64,000 nucleotides of DNA from Scolanthus callimorphus (taxonomy: Eukaryota; Cnidaria; Anthozoa; Actiniaria; Edwardsiidae), in the NCBI GenBank assembly GCA_033964015.1, contig CM066912.1, positions 19,331,073 to 19,395,072 of the forward strand, given 5' to 3'. The notes beneath the pieces were generated by a model. That model saw nothing but the letters and a program-made list of their open reading frames with translations. It did no database searches and had not been told where the DNA came from. Made by a program: the position numbers and the translations under genes. This document shows, one piece after another, positions 1 to 12,283 of the stretch; position 1 is the first letter of the stretch, and each line of letters starts with the position of its first letter.

Positions 1-1
1 T

Positions 2-382
2 CTCTTTTTCCCGTGGACAATATTTAGCCTCTTCAGCACGTTTGTTATAGGATACGGAGCGGAAGTGAATACATCGGGAGAGGGGAAATCCACCAAGATC
101 ATAATAAATATTACGGCCATAAAAACAGCAAGAAAACTTTTCTCGGCAGCGCGATTTGGAGGGAAAACATTCCTTAGGAAACGACATTTTTCCAAGGATA
201 GTGATGGCAACTATCAATACAAAGGAAAATCTTTAGTTGCCATCACTGAATTTACGCCACTCCGGATGGAGTACAAGAAGTCTACTCAAAAAGTCAGCAT
301 AACATTTTTCATTCAACGGTATGACAAGGATGACTTTGCGGTAGACAATCAGACTCAGAAATTGATGAACAAGAAGTCTTAA
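2..382 (+). CDS. 3' end of an unidentified gene (partial)
   Basis: The frame is open from the second base of the window to a TAA at 380-382, about 126 residues, with no start codon that needs to be used; the gene probably begins to the left of the window. The first residues are hydrophobic and aromatic, like part of a membrane segment, and the rest is lysine-rich and hydrophilic, ending with QKLMNKKS. I recognise no family. It could be the last exon of a gene or a chance open frame. The composition (balanced codons, no low-complexity runs) is the only reason to favour coding. Confidence 0.35.
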   Translation, partial: LFFPWTIFSLFSTFVIGYGAEVNTSGEGKSTKIIINITAIKTARKLFSAARFGGKTFLRKRHFSKDSDGNYQYKGKSLVAITEFTPLRMEYKKSTQKVSITFFIQRYDKDDFAVDNQTQKLMNKKS

Positions 383-1937
383 GAGTTGTGTTTAAGTCAG
401 ACTTCTCACAAGAAAGCACCAATGAAATTCCATAATATGAAGGACTCTTAAAACGAAAAACAGTGACAAATAGTGCTTAAACATAGTAACTATTGACACA
501 GAAAATTATGCTACTGCAATTTAAGCACTATTTTGTGCTTCGCATGTGCCGAACCTAATTGTGCTGAAAATTATTTTGGGCTTAGAAATAGTTTCAAGTA
601 TCACAGACGGTAAAAAAATATATAAAAATAAATAACCTATAACAAAAACAATTGGAATGTGAAATTAGTTTTTGCTATGTTTTCTGTTGGATGTTACCAA
701 GAGAAAAGAAAACTGCCAAATTACATTGAGCGCACGAGAAGCACAATTCGTTTAGAAACAGGCCTCAGCTGGCAAAAATGATGAGTGTTGAATCAACAAA
801 ATGTACTCAACATATCTAGACATTTATAAGTAAAAAAATCTGATCATTCTAATAGTCAATGATAAATTCCATGGACTTTTCCAGTGGCCTGACATGTCCA
901 GACCACACATCTGCATTTCTCAAAGTTGATTGACCACATTGAAGTGTTTGACTGTGAATTTCCTATAATATGTGGAAATTAATATACACATTGTAATAAA
1001 ATTAGTATAATTACTCAAGTGACTGCAAGAAATTCCATGCTTTGGTTGGTTGATACCCGGTTAAGCTGAGTTGCACAACACCAAGATAAAATAATATACA
1101 ATTGGGAGTGCATGTCTGTTATGATGAAAACAAAACAAGTTGTTTTATCTTTTGGGTCACTTGAACAGTTATACAAAAACAATTAGTCACCCCAGGCTCT
1201 GTGATTTTTGGCCAGAGAAGACTAATTGTTAAATAGTTAAAGTGTAATTCATTGACAATGAATAGTTATATAATAATTTTATTTGTGAAAAATGTACTCA
1301 CATTTGTGAATATTGTACTATACATGATATACACATAATACACACCAGTAGTGATTGTAATATAAATATGCCTATACAAGCAATGCATGCTATACACTAA
1401 AAAATCATTCTTGTTGTCTCAATTCCTTGTAAGGAAAGCCACTAACTTGAGGAATGTGATGCTATCTTATGACTTGAAGGAGAGAATCAATCAAATACAA
1501 GAGACAGAGAATGCAAGCAACTTTTCTGAAATAAATGTCTTTAGCATAACCATGTTCTTTATAAATAAGTAAATTTATCATAATTTCAAATAAATATAAT
1601 CTTATTAAAAGGGGGCCATGGGATTCTGTTATCAAGTTGTGCCACAGAAACAAACACCCTTTAATTGTTTAGCCCTTGTCAGAGTAGGAAAGAAGAAAAG
1701 AAAAATGCAAAATGGAGAAAACACATGGTAATTATGTATAAATATATGAGGTCAGTTAAGCACAGCACAGATACATAAATAGAACAAATAGATAAATAAA
1801 TAAACAAACAAGAAAACTAAATTAATAAATATTAATTAATATTAAAATAAATATTTAAATAAATGAATAAATAAATGAATAAATAATAAATAAATAAAGG
1901 TTGGCTAACCACTTATACATACCCTACCATGCTGAAA
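383..1937. other. AT-rich non-coding stretch with (AAAT)n run
   Basis: No convincing gene is seen. From about 1780 to 1900 there is a degenerate AAAT/AAAC simple repeat that runs up to the 3' end of the reverse-strand SAP gene. The 61-65 residue frames here are low-complexity and overlap on both strands. Confidence 0.6.
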
Positions 1938-4900
1938 TTAGTCAATCAATTTATTTAACCTTCGAGTCAAAGTTGCTTTGTCACCAGAAGTTATGGCTCC
2001 TCTTCTGCGGAGTTCGGCCTTTAGCTCGGGTACCTTCATTGATTCTACATGAATTGGTTTGTCTCCTGAACATCTTCCTTCGGTGTGAAATTTTGTAGTG
2101 TGTTCCTCAAGAACCTGGTTATCAGCAAATCTTTCCTTGCAGACGGGACAAGTTATCGGCTTTAGGATGCCAAGAATGGAGTCAGTCAATTTCATGTTGG
2201 TTGCACTACTCAGTATTTCATCACATTCACTGCAGACAGGACACTGACTATCACTACTCAGCATCCTTCCGCATTCACAAAATTCATCACCATTTGAAGT
2301 GTGAGGGGGTAAGCGTGACTCAAAATGGGAAGTGTACACCTCAGGAACTGGCTGGTGTTCAGGTAGGTAAAATGCTCTGACATAATTGGCACGCATGAGT
2401 TGCCACCACTTACTGAGAGTTCCCGTAGAACGTGACCGGTTTGTGAGCGACAGATCCTTCTTGATGCCAGCATGTTTAGATTCTTTTGCTTGAAGTGATA
2501 TAATGCCATAGCCTACTTTGTATTTCTGAAAAAGTAAGTCAGCATGGTAGGGTAATGCGTAACCAACAGTCCAGACTGTGAGATTAACATGGTCTGGAAA
2601 AAATAAAGCTAAAAGATTAAAATACATTGAACAGATTTGTTTGAGTTGACAGATATCCACATTAGTGACTTCTACTTTATTAAATAGGGTTCCAGCATCT
2701 CTTAAATATTGACAAACTTTCCCTAATGCTAGACGTTTTACCTTCAGTGCATCATTTTCATCTGGCAAGCACAGAATGTCGACAAGGCGATAAGAGTACC
2801 TAGCTAAAGCAATTGCCTGCTCACCAATCAGCCTACTTGTTAACTTGTTGTGCCTCTTCTCAGCATTATCATAGTGCTCTCTTATCTTCTTGACTACGAA
2901 AGGCAAACCACAACCTGACCTGATGTTTATAGTGGCTGACTGTTGATGTTGTGAAGATGCCTTGGTTATAGCTTCTTGAAAAGCAGTGTTTTGCCTGGAA
3001 ACTAAGTCTACCCCTGCAAGTCTTTCTGCTACATGTGCAGTTGTGGGATCACTGCTAGCAACTACTCTACACTCCTTTGCATTTCCAGCATTACTTGGTT
3101 TCAGCGGTAGACCCAAAACTTCTAAGAATTCCTCAACTACACCCCTTTTCAAAGCTTCTTTATAAATAAGATTAAGAATGTGCTGCCAGGCATTGATTTC
3201 ATTATGAATTGGTTCTGGTCTCTGTCTGTCAGCAAATTCACCAATGCGTGGATGCACTTCTTGCCGTATTCCCTTTGAAGCCATAAAAGGTAACATTTTA
3301 TCACGTAGCTTTGGCCCAGTTAAATGTTTACATTGAGCAGACTTCCTAAACCCATCTAGTTCTTTAAGATCTTTATTTCTTTGATCCATGGTTGGAGGCT
3401 TCCACTTGTTGCTGGCAGAGTGGCCAATTGATTGCCCCATCAACAAAAAATCATTTTTGTGTACATTGGCATATGGGGAGGGATAGGTAGCTGCCTGATT
3501 CAGTTCTCCATTTGCCCAGCTCTGCCATGACTGATCTGCACTTGGTTGAAATTCTAATGTACATTGTCTATTGCAGACATTGAGTACATTGCCTTCTAAC
3601 ATTAGCATTTCATCTGAATGTTGCCTCCACAGATCTTCCATAATTTCCTTCTTCTCACTTACACTGAGGCAATGCAATAAATACTGATAATCTCTACTTC
3701 TAACCTTATCACCAAAGTTCCAAACAGTAAGGGAGCCTATTGACATACCAAGGTCACTAGTCTCTGGAGCTCCATCATCTGAAAATTGACAAATAAAGTG
3801 ATCAGTATTTTCATTAAACCAGATAAGTTGTCTGCACAAGTGAGGAAGCCTCAAATGGAGATCAAGGATCATGAATACTAACCCAGTTACAGTTCTTGAC
3901 ACTCCTGGATAGTTTGGTATGTCACACACATTTCCAATATCTAAACCTTTAACAAACTGATCTACTCTGTTGTCTGCAGCTATACGAGGAAGAGATATTT
4001 TTACACCAGCACATGTTACATTTCTTGGCATCCACACTTCATTCTTGGCATCAAAAAATGAACTCTGAATTTTGCATACAAGCTGAAATTTTCTCCTAGA
4101 AAGAAAAGACTGATATTTTAAGCTTAGAGCCTGCTTTAGAGCTTCCTCGCTTTTTCCGTATTCTTTAACAGCCTTCCCAAACATTCCCTCCAAAAACTTC
4201 CCCCTTTTGTAACTGCTAATAAGCTTTTCCATTGTTTGTTTTGAAGCACAACTTGTTAAGTAGTCCCATGCCCCATAAACAGATGGCTCTTCCCCCCCAT
4301 GAATAAATTCCAAAATATTGCCTGTGCATTCCCTTCTCCTGTATCTAGTGCTTGATTTGTGGTTGCTAATCATTTCAAATGTAGTGGGATTATTTTTTCT
4401 TCGGGACCTAGAGTAGCCTTTCTGTTCTACAAGTAATTTTATTCTTTTGTATTCTTGATTGACTTCTGTCAGTTTTTGCTCAAGCTTCTCTGGTCCTCCT
4501 CAAGCTTTTCTTTGCTTTGCTTTAAATGATCTGAAAATGAAACAAAGGTGGGAATGTCAGTGAGGGAGCAGTCTTAATAAGCAGCAGAATTAATAATACA
4601 GTAGTGTGTAACAAAATCACAGCCACATTATAAACCGCTTGTGATTAAGATAATAATAGCTATAGCTATATGCAAACAAACCAGAGCGAAATCTTTAGTT
4701 CAAAACTATAATTAACTTCAGAACAGCTACTATAAGCTTAATAGTGCCTAACCTGATTCTTTTCCGAGCTGCTCAAATTCTTTTTCTCGTGTATTTAGCA
4801 CTGTTTCTCTCTCTTCCAAGCGAATGACCTTAGCATCACATTCCTCAAGAACACGGCTAGCTTCTTCTCGGGCTCCTCTTTTAATACCATGGCTGATAAT

Positions 4901-5148
4901 TATAGGAGATTTAGCCCAAAACGGCTGAAACTGTCTTTGTGAGTTGCATTTACCCTGGTGTCTATCCTTTTTGCTGCAATTTCGGCTCTTTGAGCAAAGT
5001 TTTTCAGCACTAAAAGAGCAGAGAAGAAGCTTATTAATGTCTCTTTAAATCCAATATGGCGGCGGTCAAGAGCGCGATTCGAAATGGTAGTTTAAACTCG
5101 CTCTACTTACCCAGAAAAGACTGCATCTCCTCCTGAGGACGAAGCCAT
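1938..5148 (-). CDS. coiled-coil / C2H2 finger / SAP-domain protein, three exons
   Basis: A three-exon gene can be read on the reverse strand: exon 1 5111-5148 (starts ATGGCTTCG), exon 2 4753-5009, exon 3 1938-4530. Both junctions have GT/AG ends and matching phases (donors GG|GTAAGT and CAG|GTTAGG; acceptors TTTTAG and TTTCAG). Exon 2 encodes a cysteine/lysine-rich start (CSKSRNCSKK) and a glutamate-rich helix that continues into exon 3 as a coiled coil. The last 811 residues are open without a break. Near the C-terminus are paired cysteines (CECG, CPVCSEC), a C2H2-like finger (CPVC...H...H) and a final SAP helix-turn-helix (VPELKAELRRRG), a DNA/RNA-binding motif. The central ~600 residues match nothing I can name; similar long proteins are multi-copy in cnidarians, so a transposon origin is possible. 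In exon 3 a one-base shift near 4490 is needed to keep the coiled coil open. Confidence 0.7.
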
Positions 5149-5177
5149 GTTGTTCGTCTTCGATTTGCCTTTACAAA

Positions 5178-5196
5178 CCCATTGCATTGTGGGAAC
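5178..5196 (-). promoter_or_regulatory. ZNF143/Staf-like promoter motif
   Basis: On the reverse strand, 30-50 bases before the SAP gene's start codon, the sequence reads TTCCCACAATGCA, close to the ZNF143 (Staf) consensus core CCCAnnATGC common in animal housekeeping promoters. No TATA box is seen. The position supports the chosen first exon; function is inferred. Confidence 0.35.
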
Positions 5197-5676
5197 GTTT
5201 GTGCAAAAATTGCCAAAGTTTCTCCTAAACGGGGGCCCCAAGGGGGTTTTTAGACTCTCGCAACGAACTCATCACGAAAACGACAAGCATTGTAAACGGA
5301 GAATGATCATTTATCACTGAATAACTTATAACACACATCCAAGCGTTGTTTAATACAGTTTGGACTAATTTGAAACCACTTTTATGGCGTAGAAGGCCTT
5401 CTCTAGGACACCGTAAATTTCGGTAATGATTGTCCCCACCAGCTCCTCCGTGGTCTTTTAGCTTAAAGGAATGATTTTTAATGTATTCTAATGAGAAAAC
5501 GAAATTAAATTTGCATAACAAGTATTGCACGGCCCGGGAGAGTTTTACTAACATAACTTGCCGCGTCCCGACGCCATTGCAAGGTAACCAAAAGTCACGT
5601 GACCCAAACAACGCTCAGGAGGATTTTCCCCTAGCAACCGACCACCGTGGGAATTTTAAAATCTTCCAGCCAGCAT

Positions 5677-6093
5677 TCATAAGCAAGATTCTTTCCATAT
5701 CTTGTAAAAAGCACTATATGTATCCTTGTCTGGTAGAATAGTTGATACACCAGTAGACGGTACACCAGATGGAGCAGCAGACATACAGAATCGGACAGGA
5801 GTGGCAACAGCAATTGGTGGTACATGAGCAGACGACAAGACAGATGAAGCAGTGGGCATGCACAATTGGACTGGAGTGGCTACAACAACTGGTGGTACAT
5901 GAGCAGACGACAAGACAGATGAAGCAGTGGGCATGCACAATGGGGCTTGAATGGCAGCATTTGCCTTGCAACATATAATAGTGATTGTTCCCCTCGATGC
6001 TTGCAGATTTTTTGAAGCCTCACCAGCTTTTCTATGAGATTTTCTGCTGGAAAACCAATGAACTTTGTAAGAAGAACTTCCAAACTCAACCAA
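5677..6093 (-). pseudogene. possible DDE_1-type transposase scrap with 75-bp tandem repeat
   Basis: The first ~50 residues contain RGTITIICCKANA after a basic stretch, resembling the region of pogo-type DDE_1 transposases where a G-x-R-G-T segment leads into a CC-x-NA strand. After that the frame runs into 25-residue repeats (CMPTASSVLSSAHVPP...) coded by a 75-bp tandem unit: copies start near 5816 and 5891, with a decayed third at about 5741. No complete transposase is present. The assignment rests on one short motif and may be wrong. Confidence 0.3.
5741..5965. repeat. 75-bp tandem repeat, about three copies
   Basis: The segment beginning GGTGGTACATGAGCAGACGA recurs exactly 75 bases apart (5816 and 5891), with a more diverged copy to the left. 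Because 75 is divisible by three the open frame is kept through all copies. Confidence 0.8.
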
Positions 6094-6944
6094 AATGCAT
6101 AAATTTCTCAGAAGGAGAAAAATTATTCAGGAATTGAGCATATTTTGCAAAGTTAAAACTCACACCACTTGGTTTCACACTAGGTTTCGGGACTTCAAGA
6201 AAATGAACTTAGCCAAGCAGATTTTTATGGCTAGGAACTCTGAGAAACTATTGAAGAAGTAACCAGAACGGGGGAAATGAATGATTCTGTTGATCGAAAA
6301 GGAACTAATTTACACGTAGGAACGAAGGAGAAAAACAGCTCGGGTATTTGCAAGGGATTCGTTCTTGAAACAACAAACACAGAAGAAGGTTCTCCAGTGC
6401 TCTTCTTAGTTATAAACTTCAAGATGTGCTGTCGTTGAATTTGTACTGGAAAATGAGATGAGAGAACAAAGGATCCAATCAAGCCAAAACAAACAAGTAA
6501 GCTCGACAAAAGATGTTTTTTTTTCTTTCAGTAGTGAATTAAAAAACGTTTAGTTTATAAATTAACTTATCAATTTTATTTCTTTATAAATTGTTGTCTT
6601 TAGATTTAGATTTTGTTCTTCGTTGTGGTGCTTTTAAGCCTTATTTTTTTATGGATTTTGAGCATGAGAAAGAAACAGTTCTCAACTCATTTGTGCTTCT
6701 GTTGTGGGGAGTTTGCGCGTTATTTTTAGTAAACGTGACGAATAACATCTCCCGTTGCTGATTGGCTAAGCGAAGAATCTGTTGCTTACCAATATGGTGT
6801 TTTTTGATCGCGAGTTGTTCACAGGTTGTTGCGCTGTTACACGTTTCAACTCACCAATGAAATACCGGTGATCTCCTGTGCGAAAACTTGATATCTTCAA
6901 ACGTGAAAGAAATATCACACTTGCCTTTGCTCAGTGCTCGATTT

Positions 6945-8275
6945 ATAATGCACTAGTCAATATAAACCCCAGCACCCCCCGGCCGGGTCATATGCAGGGG
7001 ATTCAACGCAATTTGCTGTACGATGTGGCATGGCTACCCAGGTCATTTGTAGTCTTTCGACATTCTATGGAAATATAGCCGGGGCATTTTACCGAGCAGT
7101 CGCCATCTAGGAAAATACCCACAACTCAATTATTCAATTGGATAACAAGCCCCTTGTGTTGTGTCTTTCGCCACCCCACATATCAGAACGACAGGTCAAA
7201 ACGCACATTTTGCATAGAGCGATTGGGCATGGCGAACGATTTTAAAATGCTTTGTTGCTTGATTTTTTGCTTTTACAAACTCGTATAACTAAGGCTTATA
7301 TTCTTTCGTAACGTTTTAAAGCATAGTTTTTCTTTTAAATTTCGAGAGGAATAAAAAATAAGCTTATTCGCGAAGAAAACCTGGTCATTCCCAGCCAGCG
7401 AAATGTAGAGAAATACAGTAAAACATGGTAATAATTAGCATAGATGTTGGCGATTCTAATTCTTTCGTTAGTCGGAGCATACTTCCTGGTTAGATTTTGC
7501 TTATTTAGGGACTGTTCGTTAATTACGTCGCAGGGGTGGCTGGTGGTTTTTTCTGCTCGTAGGTTTTGTGAAAACTTAACCCCTACAAAAAAAGTTGTTT
7601 CAATTTCTACCCCCTTCGAAAAACACCTATTTTAAATTTTACCCCCCCCCCCCCCCCCCCCCCCCCTCCCACTTCGCGCTAATTGACTAAGCTACAATGT
7701 AAGCGTCAAAATGGCGTCTGAACTAAGTACGATTGTTGAAGAGGATGTACCGGTAGAACAAGCTCTAACTGGCAAGAAAAGAGAGGAGAAGTTCGACAGA
7801 AACCTTAAGTAGGAAAGCTTTAGTTGGCTTAGGACACTCCGGATTTATACAGTGCTCTGCGTTTCACGCAATTGCACTCAATCTCAGTCCTAGTCTGTTG
7901 AAAATTTGCATGACACTGAAATGCACCCCAAAAGTTTCGCGTGTTCTAAAAATTTACCCCCAAATTTTTGAACGTTCTGCAAAATTCCCCCCCCCCCCCC
8001 CCCTATAAAACCACCAGCCCCCCCTGCGACATAATTAACGAACAGTGCCTTATGTCCACCGTGGACGAATATTAAGCGTGAGAGAGCCCCTTTAAATGGT
8101 TGCGTATCTTCCTTTTCTTCCTAAGACCCGCTAAGACAAAACGACCCCAGGGAATTGAGCAGGGGAACGACACAAAAAATGTCCTTGGGGGCAGGGGTGT
8201 TTTATAACTTTTGATATGAAATGCCCCGCTATTCCCCGGCCGGGGGGGTGCAGGGGTATATATTGACCAGTGCAT
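6945..8275. mobile_element. 1.3-kb element with ~45-bp terminal inverted repeats
   Basis: The left end (AATGCACTAGTCAATATAAA, then CCCC-rich and GGCCGGG) is repeated in reverse complement at about 8215-8275 (GTGCATAAG on the outside). Inside are AT-rich filler and a second, nested inverted-repeat element. No transposase is visible, so it is non-autonomous. The target duplication is not clear. Confidence 0.6.
7507..8052. mobile_element. nested MITE with ~40-bp TIRs and poly-C tracts
   Basis: Left end ACTGTTCGTTAATTACGTCG, followed by CAGGGG and TGGTGGTTTT, recurs in reverse complement at about 8010-8052. Long C homopolymers lie at about 7645-7669 and 7988-8003. It sits inside the larger element at 6945-8275, so it inserted later. 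Confidence 0.65.
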
Positions 8276-8631
8276 AAGCTTAACTCAAATAAAATTAGAA
8301 TTTGGTATTTCATTGAATTGCGGTCGTTTCGCGCTTCGACGACACGCCGGTTGATGTTTAATAAACAGAACATAACATGACCATGCGCGATGAGGCAAAT
8401 TGTAAACAATGACATCACGATTTTTGCGCCTATGCAATTGGCCGCCGATTTGGCACAATAGCATCCATGATAAAGAAACAGCATAGTTCTACCAACTTCT
8501 GTGAATACCGCCGCTTCAGTAGCGCCCCCTCTAGATCGAAGCGCCTTTGACTTGCCGACTCAAAAAGTCAAAGTGCAATAAAACCACCCCTTCCTATATC
8601 TCAATTTTTGGTTATCCTAACCCCTAAAACA

Positions 8632-9312
8632 CTAAAACCCCTCAATCCCTAAATTATAACAATTGAATTTGGCCACTTCACTTACCGATAGATCGGGGTT
8701 TCGGTGCTTTCCTTTCTTCTTTGATTTTGGACGCTGTGGTGTTTGTAGTTCTGAACGTGAAGTATCACATTCAGTCTGCTGCTTAGGGTTCTCTTCGAGG
8801 GCCTCGATCCGATCAGGGAGTCTTGATGTAGCGTCCACGATCTTATTTCCTATCCTTGTTTCCATTTCTTCAAACGTTTTTGCCACCATATCGGAGAAAG
8901 TTGTCAAATTCCCGTCGATGATGTCAACATTCACGCCAACATCTTCTGTTTTGCCCTTGGCCGCTGCTGTTGTCTCCTGTATCGCCTGAAGCACACTTAG
9001 TTTTGTAAGGATCGTCCTAAAGTCAGAGTGGACCGATTTCGCTGATATAGTACTCATATTAAAAGGTAAAAAGATGGCTTGGAACAGAAGAAACTCTTTG
9101 TAAAGATAGACACTCGAAATCGACAACGTGCAATCAGAACCGTTAGACCGAGTGTCCTTTGCCGCGCATTTTTGATACTCATTAAATGCACGAAGGACTT
9201 CTGGGTACCCATATTTGGTCATGACCAAACAATGATCTCGCTGGAACCCAGTCCATTTCTGCGTCGCTTTTCCCGCCGTTTTCGTCGGAGCTTTGTTTGG
9301 ATCTGCTTTCAT
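8632..9312 (-). CDS. hypothetical coiled-coil protein, probably a first exon
   Basis: A 226-residue open frame. An internal ATG at about 9057 (MSTISAKS) starts the more protein-like half: an acidic, helix-forming stretch with regular leucine/isoleucine spacing (VAKTFEEMETRIGNKI, PDRIEALEENP) followed by a lysine-rich basic tail (PKSKKKGKHR). A good splice donor, TATCG|GTAAGT, lies just after NPDLS, so the frame probably continues into an unrecognised exon further left. A helix plus basic tail could be an ORF1-like or DNA-binding protein of a transposon; no family is recognised. Confidence 0.4.
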   Translation of the reverse strand: MKADPNKAPTKTAGKATQKWTGFQRDHCLVMTKYGYPEVLRAFNEYQKCAAKDTRSNGSDCTLSISSVYLYKEFLLFQAIFLPFNMSTISAKSVHSDFRTILTKLSVLQAIQETTAAAKGKTEDVGVNVDIIDGNLTTFSDMVAKTFEEMETRIGNKIVDATSRLPDRIEALEENPKQQTECDTSRSELQTPQRPKSKKKGKHRNPDLSVSEVAKFNCYNLGIEGF

Positions 9313-9943
9313 CGAAACTTTTCTGCGTTTGAAATGCCAAGTGGTTGCTTCACTTACAGAAATTGATGCTCTCTACATTATTTTCATATTGCGGAATCTT
9401 GTCTTGTCGTCCATGAACCGAATATTCGCTTAAGTTTAAGTATAGAAGGTCCAAATATATTTTTAAAGAAGAAAGTCAACATTCTTGAGAGCTCTACCAC
9501 CTAGACGACGGTTTTAAAATGCTTAAATATCTCGAGCTCCCAGAGGTGAGTTCTTAATGTAAGCAAAATGATACTTTTGAGTAGGAGTTGCACTTCTGGA
9601 GTGATATCTTAACTTAGAATAATGATGAGAAAACTTAGGCTTACCTATGAAATGTTCAAGTTATGTATAGTTACAATATGATTGATGTCTGGCGATAAAC
9701 ATTTTTTTTTTATTTCTTTACATTGTGTCGTTATGAATAATATATTGTAACCGAAACTGTGGCTTTGTGTACTTATTCGGGACCACTTATAGTTGTTTAT
9801 CGCTGCATTTCCTTGTAAAAAAATAAATATGGATCATTCTGCCCCTGAGTAAATAAATTACACCCAAACTGTAACCCTTTCATGCTCAACATGTTTTTTG
9901 ATTAAGGAATTTGCATGATTTTACTGTACTGGTCTTTTGTTTC

Positions 9944-10374
9944 AAATGAGTCGCCATTTAGACGTGGGTGTTCGACGTTGGGTTTTATGTTGGACCCAAC
10001 AGACCCAACGCTGGCTCAGTACCGCGGCCGAGATAGTCCTTGTGAGAAATGTGATATATGTGGAGACAGAGAGGAGCGTGAACTTGTGTGTTACATGAAA
10101 AAAAGAACTTAGAAGGAAGGAAGGGTTGAGCTGTTGGGTCGTTGTGCTGCCCAACAAACCAACAGCACAATGATCCAGCAACCCAACAGTACAACAGACC
10201 AGTTGTGCTGTTGGGTGATTGTGCTGTTGGGTCTTTGGGATGTTGGATTGGCTATCAGTTTTCTCTTGTGTTCCAGCTTTATTTGTCCAATCATCCTATT
10301 GTTCTATGCTCCTATTGTTCTTGATGTTGGGCTGTTTGGCCAACATAGAACACCCACCTCTAAATGGAGACTGG
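9944..10374. mobile_element. foldback MITE of ~430 bp
   Basis: Inverted ends of ~35-40 bp (left CCATTTAGACGTGGGTGTTC near 9954; right, in reverse complement, CCATTTAGAGGTGGGTGTTC near 10365) surround a core full of short CCAACAGCACAA / TTGTGCTGTTGG units that can fold on themselves. There is no coding capacity. It lies just upstream of the tnp2 gene. Confidence 0.7.
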
Positions 10375-10487
10375 TATAAGTTGTTTCCTCTGTGCAGGGT
10401 ATAAATTTAAATGACGCTAGAGCATACATGTAATTTTCTGAGCTTTGAGTTATCTAAAATAATATTTTTACTTTTATTTTTAGAGCC

Positions 10488-10997
10488 ATGTATAATTCTG
10501 CAAAACGAAGAAGAAAATCATGCCCAAATTGCGGCAAATGGCTATCTTATTCAGGGCTAAAATATCACCTACCTATTTGTGAGAAGAAAAACAGTGGAAT
10601 TACAGACACTAGTAAGGAAAACATTGCTGTTCAAGAAACAGGAGCTACCTGTGGTGAAGAACATACTGCTGCTGAGAAAACAGGAGCACTATCTTCAGCT
10701 TCTGGAACAGGAATAATTATTAATGCATCAAGTTGTTCCCTTGGCGAGCACAGTATGTTTCCTGAAAATGATAGAAACCACCTGCCTATATGTGAGAAGG
10801 AAAATACAACTGAGTCCAGTGATGAGGGAAATTCTGTTGCTGAAGAAGCAGGGATGCGATCACTTTCAACTGACAAAGAAACAACTATTGATGTCCCTAA
10901 TAACTACTTTGACGAAGACATAAGTTATTCTGAAAACAACAATGCTGTTTTTGCTGAGGAGATTTCTTTTAATGCAAAAGAAAAATATTATATATAA
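10488..10997 (+). CDS. N-terminal exon of the tnp2-type transposase gene (probable)
   Basis: The ATG follows four bases after a splice acceptor (TTTTTAG at 10477-10483). The start is basic and carries a C2HC-like finger (CPNCGKWLSYSGLKYHLPIC), followed by an acidic, serine-rich linker in which the motif NHLPICEKE recurs. Such a finger plus linker is typical at the front of tnp2-family transposase genes. The donor at its 3' end is not clear and the frame simply runs to TAA, so whether it joins the exon at 12284 is inferred from order, strand and spacing. Confidence 0.5.
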   Translation: MYNSAKRRRKSCPNCGKWLSYSGLKYHLPICEKKNSGITDTSKENIAVQETGATCGEEHTAAEKTGALSSASGTGIIINASSCSLGEHSMFPENDRNHLPICEKENTTESSDEGNSVAEEAGMRSLSTDKETTIDVPNNYFDEDISYSENNNAVFAEEISFNAKEKYYI

Positions 10998-12283
10998 TGA
11001 TGTTGGGGGGGTCAAGGTCAAACTGTTGGCCCAGCAGCCTGGAAAAACGGCTGCACCACGGAACTTCAAAACCACGCCATTCTCTTGCAAACTTGGGGAA
11101 CTGTGTTATAGGATACATTTTATTCGAAAAGAACAAAATGGACGGAAGATCCAATTCAAGCGTTTTCGTAAGCGAGAAGATCGAGTTCGCAAAGGCGCCA
11201 TTTTAAGTCTTCCACAGAAACCAAAAAATAAACAATTTCTCGCAGCCGAAAGCAACAAATACGTCCAAACCTACGCGATTCTCTCACAAATAACAGTAAT
11301 GTTCAGGCAAAAATCGTTTTTTCCAAAAAGTTTAGAGTGAACAATATATCCCATTCAAAGGTTTTGGCGCGTTGCACGAAGACCCGGCGCGCCATTTATA
11401 AATAAACAAACACTCAGTTCACAAACAACAGTCCTTTGACAGCCTATTTATTTCGAAATCTACACTAAAAACAGAGAATTTCCAGCCGAAAAAACGAAGC
11501 TCCCAAACCCGACCGGAAGGAGGAAATGTATGAAATTTTCTTAATCTATACTAAAAACGGAGATGTTCGAGCCGAAAAAACGAAGTTCACAATCCCGAAC
11601 GGAAGAAAAGTCTCTCCAGGTGCATGTTTTTGTTGGAAAAGGTTTTACTTGAGCTAAGGTCTAATTCAAGCGATTTTCCCAAGTTTCACTGATAAGCTTA
11701 GATTGTTTAAGCTAACAGCAATAATCTAAAAAGTTTTAGTTTACCTTTGTGGCGCTTCCTAAAACTTCCTATTCACCAGACGAGGGACTTCTCTTGATAT
11801 AATTAATTATAAGCAATTATTTTCATCTAAAACCAATAGTTGTTGAAGTTCGAGTGGTACAGCTCAGCCTTTTTCTTTCTTGACCGAAAATACGACCATC
11901 TCGACCGACACACGCGCAATCTTTTCGCGCCAAAACCACAGTCAAACCAATGCCTCAACACCTTTGTTAGGAAGTATTTAGGGGGTTATTGTATGGCATT
12001 TGCCTCATTTCCATTCACAGGAACATTGTTTTCAAAGATCTAATGTAAAACGCTTTTCCCATCGTATGCTATGGTGCGAATATTTCACACCGGTATGCCA
12101 CCTATCTATAAACTGAAACAAATACTTTAATACTTTAAAGTAAACAGGCGTAGTTACAAATTGTTTGAGCACATCTCTCTAAACGTAGCGGTATAACTGT
12201 TCATTCCACAACGGCAGGCAATCCGATAATTTTCGTCATTCAAGGAAAAATTAACTCGTGAATTTTTCACGGGTACTTCCTAG
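10998..12283. other. no gene recognised
   Basis: AT-rich sequence, presumably intron of the tnp2 gene. A repeated phrase (ACTAAAAACRGAGA...CCGAAAAAACGAAG) occurs at about 11464 and 11549, a diverged ~85-bp duplication. The open frame at 10942-11340 has no recognisable domain. Confidence 0.5.

Noticed and set aside
8663..9366. Forward-strand frames of 95-108 residues
   Set aside because: Antisense shadows of the coiled-coil frame on the reverse strand.
9942..10404. Six overlapping frames of 60-81 residues
   Set aside because: All lie in the inverted-repeat MITE with CCAACAGCACAA units.
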